NCBI GenBank assembly: GCA_002482415.1
Contig: DLFY01000284.1
Span: 11,364 to 17,002 of the forward strand
Direction: 5' to 3'
Source of the DNA: Phycisphaerales bacterium UBA7708
GTDB taxonomy: Bacteria > Planctomycetota > Phycisphaerae > Sedimentisphaerales > Anaerohalosphaeraceae
DNA length: 5,639 nucleotides
Position 1 is the stretch's first letter, and each line of letters begins with the position of its first letter. The translations under genes and the position numbers were made by a program. Shown piece after piece: positions 1 through 4,210 of this stretch. The notes beneath the pieces were generated by a model. That model was not told the origin of the DNA and ran no database searches. It worked only from the letters and a program-made list of their open reading frames with translations.

Positions 1-852
1 CGTTTCCTCTTGCCGGTAATCTGCGGTCACATACGTCCCGGAATTCTTCAATGCCCAGAGGATTTCGGAGGCCGTTTTCTGGATCCGCTCCAAAGATTCT
101 TGTAAAGCCACCTTATCACCGTTATAGAGCTGGATATAGTCTGCACTTGCCGAATTGGTATCCAATTTAATTCCTCTGGCGACGACATAGGCTATTGCTT
201 CGGCCTCAAGCTCTTTTCTTTTCCGGTCAAATGGCTTACTTTCCTGTGTTCTGTGGACCATCTCATGGGCCAACTCATGCGTAAGCGTCGAAAATTCCTC
301 CGCTGCAGTCATCCCCGCTTTAATGACAATCCTTCCGCCGCATGACAATCCCAATGTCTGACCCGGAATCAAGCTATAATCCAGCTTAATTCCCTTGACA
401 GCAACATATGCTTTGAGCATCTCCAAATACTGACCCGGTTCTCCCTTGACCTGGGAAAACTCAGCCAGTGGACGGCCTTCCGTCTGGCTGACATCGAACA
501 CCCAAGCCGTCCTGAATCCCGCCAAATATTCGACCTCCTTGGTTTTCGGTTCTTGACCTTCCTCACCCTCAAGGGGAATCTCTCTGTGGTACACCATCGG
601 CGCCAGAATCGCAATCCCTCTCTCGCCCTTCTTCACTGACCGGCCTAATTTTTTCCAGGTCCAAAATCCCGCTACCTGTTCGGCATCCGGGCGTTGCATC
701 AGGATTAACAGCATATTCCCGAAACTATAGTTCGTAAATCGCCCCATCATCCGCAGATAGTCTTTCAACTGCTGGCTTTTGCCCGCCTCGATATCCCTAA
801 CCAGTCTATCAAATGCCTCCTGAACCGTCTTTTTCAATTGTTCCGGCCGCAT
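1..852 (-). CDS. ArdC-like antirestriction protein, zincin metallopeptidase (3' end outside window)
   Basis: There is an uninterrupted frame of 284 codons from the ATG at 852 to the left edge, with no stop, so the C-terminus is missing. Residues about 5-130 resemble the ArdC N-terminal ssDNA-binding domain: FTNYSFGNMLLIL followed by W-x-x-x-GRSVKKGERGIAIL at about 66-83. Residues about 180-225 carry a zincin metallopeptidase core: HELAH (192-196, an HExxH motif) followed by an EAEAIAY segment at 216-222 that supplies a likely third metal ligand. ArdC proteins of plasmids and conjugative elements bind single-stranded DNA and protect incoming DNA from host restriction, and that role is inferred here from family. 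A GGAGGGGGAG Shine-Dalgarno stretch lies about 5-10 bases upstream of the start. The first 19 bases overlap the end of the small zinc-ribbon gene upstream, so translation is probably coupled. The family call is firm, but whether it acts as a protease, antirestriction factor or both is not shown by the sequence. Confidence 0.88.
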   Translation of the reverse strand, partial: MRPEQLKKTVQEAFDRLVRDIEAGKSQQLKDYLRMMGRFTNYSFGNMLLILMQRPDAEQVAGFWTWKKLGRSVKKGERGIAILAPMVYHREIPLEGEEGQEPKTKEVEYLAGFRTAWVFDVSQTEGRPLAEFSQVKGEPGQYLEMLKAYVAVKGIKLDYSLIPGQTLGLSCGGRIVIKAGMTAAEEFSTLTHELAHEMVHRTQESKPFDRKRKELEAEAIAYVVARGIKLDTNSASADYIQLYNGDKVALQESLERIQKTASEILWALKNSGTYVTADYRQEET

Positions 853-989
853 TGCCACTCCCCCTCCAAAGAAAGCTGTTGTTCCATCTTTGCCGCCTCC
901 TGCTCACAATCCCGGCAGTATTTGTGACCTGCTCTGACATATCCCGTTTTACATAGAGGACAATAGTTCATTTTCATCCACTCCATCAT
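834..989 (-). CDS. Small zinc-ribbon protein, 51 residues
   Basis: This is a short protein with a CxxC-x11-CxxC pattern (C10, C13, C25, C28), consistent with one zinc ribbon, followed by a charged Gln/Glu-rich tail. The ATG at 989 overlaps the stop of the preceding cistron as ATGA. A further in-frame ATG at 971 (starting MNYCPLC) has GGAG nine bases before it and is an equally good start. A longer frame reaches up to 1022 but would run back across the neighbouring gene without a ribosome binding site. The stop lies 19 bases inside the ArdC-like gene. Its function is unknown. Placement directly before ArdC suggests an accessory or nucleic-acid-binding role in the mobile element, which is inference only. 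Confidence 0.68.
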   Translation of the reverse strand: MMEWMKMNYCPLCKTGYVRAGHKYCRDCEQEAAKMEQQLSLEGEWQCGRNN

Positions 990-1090
990 ACACAAAGCTC
1001 TTTTGTTGTGCCATAACGACACTCATAACTCAATTCGTCCATCTGATCCTGCTGCGGATAGCCTGTTCCGGAAATCTCAACGCTGCTCAT
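986..1090 (-). CDS. Hypothetical 34-residue protein in the ArdC operon
   Basis: This short frame starts at the ATG at 1090, which overlaps the stop of the upstream zinc-ribbon gene as ATGA, and ends in another ATGA overlap with the next gene. A GGAGGG Shine-Dalgarno sequence lies six bases before the start, which is the main argument that it is translated. The product begins MSSVEISGTGYPQQ and has two cysteines (C24, C33), with no motif I recognise and no membrane segment. It may be a real micro-protein, or a translated spacer that carries ribosomes from one zinc-ribbon gene to the next. It is too short to judge by codon pattern alone. Confidence 0.5.
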   Translation of the reverse strand: MSSVEISGTGYPQQDQMDELSYECRYGTTKELCV

Positions 1091-1212
1091 ACGACTCCCT
1101 CCGTTTCGGCTTGCCTGTCGGATGCGGCATCAAACGCTATCGTTTCACAACGTAAACAATAGCCGCCGAATAAGTCTTCCCTGACCTTTTTGCACAATCT
1201 GCATCTTTCCAT
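1087..1212 (-). CDS. Small zinc-ribbon protein, 41 residues
   Basis: This is the first cistron of the leftward operon. It has an excellent ribosome binding site, GGAGG seven bases before the ATG. The product begins MERCRLCKKV and carries CxxC-x11-CxxC (C4, C7, C19, C22), exactly the same cysteine spacing as the 51-residue protein two genes downstream. This makes a zinc ribbon likely and suggests the two are related. The C-terminal third is acidic and probably disordered. The stop codon overlaps the next start (ATGA). I do not recognise a named family. A DNA- or RNA-binding accessory role is possible but not demonstrated. Confidence 0.65.
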   Translation of the reverse strand: MERCRLCKKVREDLFGGYCLRCETIAFDAASDRQAETEGVV

Positions 1213-1240
1213 GTTTTGTCCTCCGCTGTCCCGTCTTTGT

Positions 1241-1275
1241 GGACTGGCTCAGCTCATCCGGATGCTGAGCCGTCC
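1241..1275. repeat. Inverted repeat / stem-loop in leader of ArdC operon
   Basis: GGCTCAGC at 1246-1253 pairs perfectly with GCTGAGCC at 1264-1271 around a 10-base loop. GGAC (1241-1244) and GTCC (1272-1275) extend the stem across one bulged T, giving a 12-bp stem. The loop itself contains the palindrome ATCCGGAT. No T run follows on either strand, so this is not a typical intrinsic terminator. It lies 29 bases upstream of the first small gene and could be a 5' UTR structure, an operator, or a transfer/replication nick-region hairpin. Confidence 0.7.
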
Positions 1276-1339
1276 CCCCCCGAATCCATCCTCCCTGCAA
1301 TCCATCCATCATCCTTAGTCCAAATATAAATCATGGATC

Positions 1340-1345
1340 TATAAT
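1340..1345 (+). promoter_or_regulatory. Candidate -10 box for the radical SAM / winged-helix operon
   Basis: A perfect TATAAT lies 45 bases before the ATG at 1391, in AT-rich sequence and pointing toward the radical SAM gene. The -35 region is poor: the best match is TTAGTC at 1315-1320, 19 bases away. The promoter may therefore be weak or activator dependent. Confidence 0.4.
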
Positions 1346-1359
1346 TACTTAGATATTCG

Positions 1360-1370
1360 CCCTGGCAGGG
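1360..1370. repeat. Short interrupted palindrome CCCTGGCAGGG
   Basis: This is an 11-bp dyad (CCCTG-G-CAGGG) between the presumed transcription start near 1352 and the ATG at 1391. It is too small for a convincing terminator, although TTTT follows it. Its position fits an operator or a small leader hairpin. Confidence 0.35.
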
Positions 1371-1390
1371 TTTTATGATTAAATAGAGGG

Positions 1391-2389
1391 ATGATAAAAA
1401 GCCTATTCGATCCATCACAGGCAGAAAGGCAAACTATGGAAAAACCATTCAGAATTCATTCGTACCCGTTAAAAGGGGGCATCACGGCAACGCCGGAATT
1501 TGCCAAAAAGAAACTGGCTGATTTTGCTGTCAACCCCGGTCTCAAATGCGGCCACGGCTGTCTTTATTGTAGTTCCGGTGCCATGCTGCGAACTCACAAA
1601 GCATTTGGCCAATTAAGAGAAAATCCTTTCCAATTCGGCTATGCCATTGTGGACCCGTCAACCCCTCAGCGGATTGCTAAAGATGCCGTTAAGATAAAAA
1701 GACGCGGCATGATCCAGCTTTGTACAACCGTTGATGCCTGGGCGCCGGAAGCCCAGGAACACAACCTCGGCAGGCAGTGTCTCCAGGCAATCCTGGCGCA
1801 ACCGGGTTGGACCGTCCGGATTCTTACCAAAAACGCCACAGTATCGCAAGATTTTGATCTGATTGAACAGCACCTCAATAGAGTGCTTGTCGGCCTGAGC
1901 ATCACCGCGGCCCCAGACCAAGACAGGATTATCAATATTCTGGAACCCAACGCATCTTCCATCAAAGAACGGATGTCTGCCATGGTGGAAGCTGCCGCCA
2001 GAGGTTTTCGGACCTACGGGATGTTATGTCCCCTCCTGCCGGGTATTGCAGATTCACCGGAACAGATCGATATGCTGGTTAAATTTGCCGTCGATTGCAA
2101 GGTTGAAGAAATTTTTGCTGAGCCGGTCAATCCCCGCGGCCCCGGTCTGAAGCTGTGCCAGCAGGCCCTTCAAGCTTGGGACTATGACACCGAAGCCAAG
2201 TCGATTGAAAAAATCCGAAACCGTAAAAATTGGTCCCGATACGTCGTCAATCTGGTCAAACATGTCCAGCAAGCGATTCGAAAATACACCGATATCTCAA
2301 TACTGCGATTGTTATTGTACCCCTCCGGATTAACACCGGAGGATCAAGCCGAAATCCAGAACCATGATGCGGGCGTAGTCTGGCTTTAA
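1391..2389 (+). CDS. Radical SAM protein, SPL / COG1533-like
   Basis: This 332-residue protein carries a radical SAM 4Fe-4S motif CGHGCLYC, with C53, C57 and C60 in C-x3-C-x2-C spacing. That spacing together with the aromatic residue before the last Cys is typical of the spore photoproduct lyase-like (COG1533) group. Further family-like segments are LTKN at about 145-148 and EPNASSIKERMSAM followed by LCPLLPGI at about 185-219, which correspond to the conserved EP...R and PxxPG blocks. The enzyme should cleave S-adenosylmethionine to a 5'-deoxyadenosyl radical. The substrate is unknown: COG1533 members are often labelled DNA repair photolyases, but few have been tested. The ATG at 1391 is the first in frame (stop at 1376) but its GAGGG abuts the codon. 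The ATG at 1436, with AAAGG six bases upstream, is a plausible true start and retains all motifs. The winged-helix gene follows 17 bases later, so the two are probably co-transcribed. Confidence 0.85.
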   Translation: MIKSLFDPSQAERQTMEKPFRIHSYPLKGGITATPEFAKKKLADFAVNPGLKCGHGCLYCSSGAMLRTHKAFGQLRENPFQFGYAIVDPSTPQRIAKDAVKIKRRGMIQLCTTVDAWAPEAQEHNLGRQCLQAILAQPGWTVRILTKNATVSQDFDLIEQHLNRVLVGLSITAAPDQDRIINILEPNASSIKERMSAMVEAAARGFRTYGMLCPLLPGIADSPEQIDMLVKFAVDCKVEEIFAEPVNPRGPGLKLCQQALQAWDYDTEAKSIEKIRNRKNWSRYVVNLVKHVQQAIRKYTDISILRLLLYPSGLTPEDQAEIQNHDAGVVWL

Positions 2390-2406
2390 TAAAGGAGTTT
2401 AATTAT

Positions 2407-2661
2407 ATGGAATCTGAAGAATTGCATCATCAACCAGCATGGCCAAGCTTGCCGAATCCCTTTCCTGACCTGATGAATCCCTCAGAGGCCGCCATGTATC
2501 TGCGGCTTCATGAAACCGGACACACGCCTGAATCAGCACGACGAACGCTGGACTATTGGCGAAGCCGGGGTGAATTAAAAGCCACCAAATTTGCCCGTCA
2601 TGTCTGGTACCGCCGTGAAGAGTTGGACGCTTTTCTGAAAGCCAAAACCGAACATATTTAA
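2407..2661 (+). CDS. Excisionase/AlpA-like winged-helix DNA-binding protein
   Basis: This 84-residue protein has the MerR-like winged-helix layout of excisionase/AlpA-type proteins. The first helix contains MNPSEAAMYLRL (23-34), then comes a recognition region SARRTLDYWRSRGEL (43-57), a wing KFARHVWYRREELDAF (61-76) and a short basic tail. The ribosome binding site AAAGGAG (2391-2397) is nine bases before the ATG. It lies between the radical SAM gene and the integrase. Proteins of this class act as recombination directionality factors or as regulators of the integrase gene. The integrase promoter begins two bases after its stop codon and carries an inverted repeat that this protein could bind. 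That pairing is inference. Confidence 0.8.
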   Translation: MESEELHHQPAWPSLPNPFPDLMNPSEAAMYLRLHETGHTPESARRTLDYWRSRGELKATKFARHVWYRREELDAFLKAKTEHI

Positions 2662-2662
2662 C

Positions 2663-2691
2663 TTGCGCCTGTCGGGAAAGTCGGATATACT
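2663..2691 (+). promoter_or_regulatory. Sigma70-like promoter of the integrase gene
   Basis: TTGCGC (2663-2668) and TATACT (2686-2691) are separated by exactly 17 bases. Transcription would start near 2698 and give a leader of about 40 bases before the integrase ATG. The position directly after the winged-helix gene's stop indicates that the integrase can be expressed independently of the radical SAM operon. Confidence 0.65.
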
Positions 2692-2702
2692 ATTCCCGTC
2701 AG
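2669..2702. repeat. Inverted repeat spanning the integrase -10 box (candidate operator)
   Basis: CTGTCGGGAA (2669-2678) and TTCCCGTCAG (2693-2702) are complementary at 9 of 10 positions, with 14 bases between them. The spacer includes the TATACT box, so a dimeric regulator bound here would block RNA polymerase. The winged-helix protein or the integrase itself are candidate binders. Confidence 0.5.
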
Positions 2703-2706
2703 TCGC

Positions 2707-2721
2707 CGGTGGTAACCACCG
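2707..2721. repeat. Perfect palindrome next to the integrase ribosome binding site
   Basis: CGGTGGT-A-ACCACCG is a perfect 15-bp dyad that ends one base before AAAGGAG (2722-2728), the Shine-Dalgarno of the integrase. As RNA it can form a six-bp GC-rich stem with a three-base loop, and as DNA it could be an operator. Either form could modulate integrase translation or transcription. Confidence 0.55.
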
Positions 2722-2736
2722 AAAGGAGTTACCATT

Positions 2737-3927
2737 ATGGCAACAGAAAAAATTGGTATTTATCGTCGATGGCTGGAGTCGGTTCCATCCGAAGATGGGC
2801 AACCGGTTCCCCGAGAACAATGGCCGCAGAAAAGACGCCATCATTGGGAAGTGCGATGGTTTGGTTTATCGGGAAAGCGGTATTCTCAGAGTTTTCCAAC
2901 TCGCAGGGAAGCCGAATGTTTTGTCAGACAGATGCAGGAAAAAGTCAACCATGGCAAATCCGACAAACCGGATAAAATCCTGCTGAAGGATTTTATTGAG
3001 GAACACAAAAAGCTCATGCCCGGCCAGATCGCTTCATCCACCTTATATGACCAGATGCGGTCATTGCGACTCTTTGAAAAGTTCATAGGCGGGCATGTTT
3101 CTTTAGCCAATATCAAACCAAGGCATGCTGAAGCGTATATTAGCAAGAGGATTGCATCTGAAGTTTCTGTCGCAACCGTCAATAAAGATATTCGTACATT
3201 AAAACGGATTTTTAATCTGGCGATCACTCCCAGAGGATATCTGCATGAAGGTCATAATCCTTTTGTAGGCATTAAACAACGCAAAAAGACCATCAATGAC
3301 ATACGATATGTGACTGTTGAGGAATACCATGCCCTGTTAAGCAAAACCCCAAATGACTGGTGGAAGGCTTTTCTGGCAATTGCTTATGGTTGCGGGCTTC
3401 GCAGAGAAGAGATTCTCCATTTGACTTGGAATGACATTGATTTTGAAAACAAGCTGATTAACGTACGGGCCAAAAAGGATACCCCATCCACTTTAAAGTG
3501 GGAACCGAAAGATCATGAGAACAGACAGACACCTTCAAGTGATCAGGCATTACAATATCTGGCATGTCTTCTTTCCGAATGCAAGGAAGGGCATGCCTAT
3601 ATATTTATTCCCTTAGACCGTTTTAAGAATCTCAAAAAGAAACCGATTGAGTATGGGAAAAAAGCGGCGATTAGCACTCTTCATAACATCAACCGAGACT
3701 TTGATAGAATCTGTAAACGGGCTGGTGTTGCCCACTGTACTGTACACGACTTACGACGGTCAGCAATTACCAACTGGGCTCAACTGCTGCCGATTCAGGT
3801 GGTTCAGCAATTGGCAGGACATTCGAATATCACCACCACGCGTAAATACTATTTGAAGGTTCGTACTGAGGACATGGTTAAAGCGAGTCAAATCTCCAAT
3901 CAGGTAGTGGTTGTGGCAAAAAAGTGA
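2737..3927 (+). CDS. int: Tyrosine recombinase (site-specific integrase)
   Basis: This 396-residue protein is a complete phage-type integrase. Residues about 30-75 form a short basic, beta-rich region consistent with an arm-DNA-binding domain (HHWEVRWFGLSGKRYSQSF). Residues about 83-175 fit the helical core-binding domain. The catalytic domain follows, with box I Arg R222 in YGCGLRREE, a likely beta-hairpin Lys K258, HDLRR at 337-341 supplying H337 and R340, H362 in AGHSNI and the nucleophile Y371 (or Y372) in TTRKYY. All expected active-site residues are present, so it is probably functional. The ribosome binding site AAAGGAG is eight bases from the ATG. The gene ends 91 bases from the 3' end of a tRNA gene, which is the classical arrangement of an integrase beside its attachment site. 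The partner winged-helix gene lies just upstream. Confidence 0.95.
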   Translation: MATEKIGIYRRWLESVPSEDGQPVPREQWPQKRRHHWEVRWFGLSGKRYSQSFPTRREAECFVRQMQEKVNHGKSDKPDKILLKDFIEEHKKLMPGQIASSTLYDQMRSLRLFEKFIGGHVSLANIKPRHAEAYISKRIASEVSVATVNKDIRTLKRIFNLAITPRGYLHEGHNPFVGIKQRKKTINDIRYVTVEEYHALLSKTPNDWWKAFLAIAYGCGLRREEILHLTWNDIDFENKLINVRAKKDTPSTLKWEPKDHENRQTPSSDQALQYLACLLSECKEGHAYIFIPLDRFKNLKKKPIEYGKKAAISTLHNINRDFDRICKRAGVAHCTVHDLRRSAITNWAQLLPIQVVQQLAGHSNITTTRKYYLKVRTEDMVKASQISNQVVVVAKK

Positions 3928-3948
3928 CTGACGCAAAACTGACGCAAA
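3927..3948. repeat. Two tandem 11-bp repeats (candidate integrase arm-type sites)
   Basis: ACTGACGCAAA occurs twice head to tail (3927-3937 and 3938-3948) with no mismatch, starting at the last base of the integrase stop codon. Short direct repeats about 10-11 bp long inside the element and near the crossover site are typical of arm-type integrase binding sites. The distance of about 70 bases to the tRNA end fits this role. Integrase binding is inferred. Confidence 0.55.
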
Positions 3949-4018
3949 TCGCATTCAAGACTTTTTCTATCACATTCTAAATACATCGTAAATCATTTTA
4001 TTTAAACAACTTAAGTAA
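3949..4018. other. AT-rich element end between integrase and tRNA
   Basis: This is a 70-base AT-rich stretch with no open reading frame, no clear terminator hairpin and T/A runs on both strands. It lies between the tandem repeats and the tRNA 3' end, where an attachment region would place bendable DNA and host-factor (IHF-like) sites. I cannot identify a specific IHF site by eye. Confidence 0.4.
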
Positions 4019-4062
4019 TGGGCCCGCAAGGATTCGAACCTTGGACCAAGGGATTATGAGTC
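4019..4062. other. Likely attachment site (attR/attL core) in the 3' half of the tRNA
   Basis: Integrases encoded next to the 3' end of a tRNA usually recombine within its 3' half, restoring an intact gene by a matching segment on the element. Here the tRNA is complete and the integrase, winged-helix gene and tandem repeats all lie on its 3' side. No second copy of the T-arm sequence is visible in the window, so the other att copy must lie to the left outside it. The exact crossover cannot be fixed. Confidence 0.5.
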
Positions 4063-4090
4063 CCCTGCTCTACCGCTGAGCTACGGGCCC
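4019..4090 (-). tRNA. tRNA with CAT anticodon (Met elongator or Ile2)
   Basis: The 72-base gene reads 5'-GGGCCCG TA GCTC AGCGGTA GAGC on the minus strand, with anticodon stem GGGGA/TCCCT, loop CTCATAA, variable loop TGGTC, T stem CAAGG/CCTTG and loop TTCGAAT, then CGGGCCC and discriminator A. All stems pair, with one G-T wobble at the start of the anticodon stem. CCA is not encoded, since TTA follows. CAT can mean elongator Met or, after lysidine modification by TilS, Ile for AUA. The acceptor pairs C4-G69 and C5-G68 match what is known for TilS substrates in E. coli, so Ile2 is a real possibility. It is not an initiator tRNA, because there are no three G-C pairs in the anticodon stem of the initiator type and position 1-72 is paired. 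Its 3' end faces the integrase. Confidence 0.95.
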
Positions 4091-4134
4091 GACCCGCCGT
4101 TAGAAGCCAATCCACAAATTCCTGCTCCATGCTA

Positions 4135-4163
4135 TCGACGAAAGCCAGATAATAAAGTATAAT
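4135..4163 (+). promoter_or_regulatory. Promoter of the YgiQ-like gene, overlapping the tRNA promoter
   Basis: A perfect TATAAT (4158-4163) lies 17 bases after TCGACG (4135-4140, four of six consensus bases). It points toward the radical SAM gene starting at 4211, with transcription from about 4170. Its -10 box is only three bases from the -10 box of the oppositely directed tRNA promoter. Confidence 0.55.
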
Positions 4164-4177
4164 GTTTTGTTTGTCAA
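4149..4177 (-). promoter_or_regulatory. Sigma70-like promoter of the tRNA gene
   Basis: On the minus strand TTGACA (4177-4172) and TATTAT (4154-4149) are separated by exactly 17 bases, a near-consensus promoter as expected for a stable RNA gene. Transcription would start near 4142, about 50 bases upstream of the mature tRNA 5' end. Confidence 0.75.
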
Positions 4178-4210
4178 CCGGTTATCGTCTCTGGATAAAA
4201 ATACTCTGAA

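Larger units (their letters stand above)
1213..1390. other. Divergent intergenic region
   Basis: This is the 178-bp gap between the leftward ArdC operon and the rightward radical SAM gene. It holds a strong bulged hairpin (1241-1275), a run of eight C residues (1274-1281), the 8-mer AATCCATC repeated 16 bp apart just right of the C run, an AT-rich stretch with a TATAAT box on the plus strand, and a short palindrome at 1360-1370. I found no convincing -35/-10 pair for the leftward operon. Its promoter must lie here or the operon uses a non-canonical or regulated promoter. Confidence 0.6.

Noticed and set aside
990..1022. Upstream ATG at 1022 as start of the 51-residue zinc-ribbon gene
   Set aside because: No ribosome binding site precedes it and it would overlap the 34-residue gene. 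The ATGA at 989 or the ATG at 971 fit better.
1241..1275. Hairpin as an intrinsic terminator
   Set aside because: No T run follows on either strand: the plus side continues with C8 and the minus side with ACAAAGACGG.
1135..1312. A 55-codon minus-strand frame starting near 1312 and an 11-codon leader-like frame starting near 1294
   Set aside because: The first crosses the 41-residue gene in another frame with unlikely composition. The second has its GGAGG abutting the ATG and no conserved features, so it cannot be supported as a leader peptide.
1658..2272. Minus-strand frames inside the radical SAM gene
   Set aside because: They are shadows of a well-supported gene on the opposite strand, without ribosome binding sites or recognisable domains.
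2663..2986. Plus-strand frames overlapping the integrase start
   Set aside because: They run over the integrase promoter and coding sequence in other frames. The integrase frame has the proper ribosome binding site and domains.
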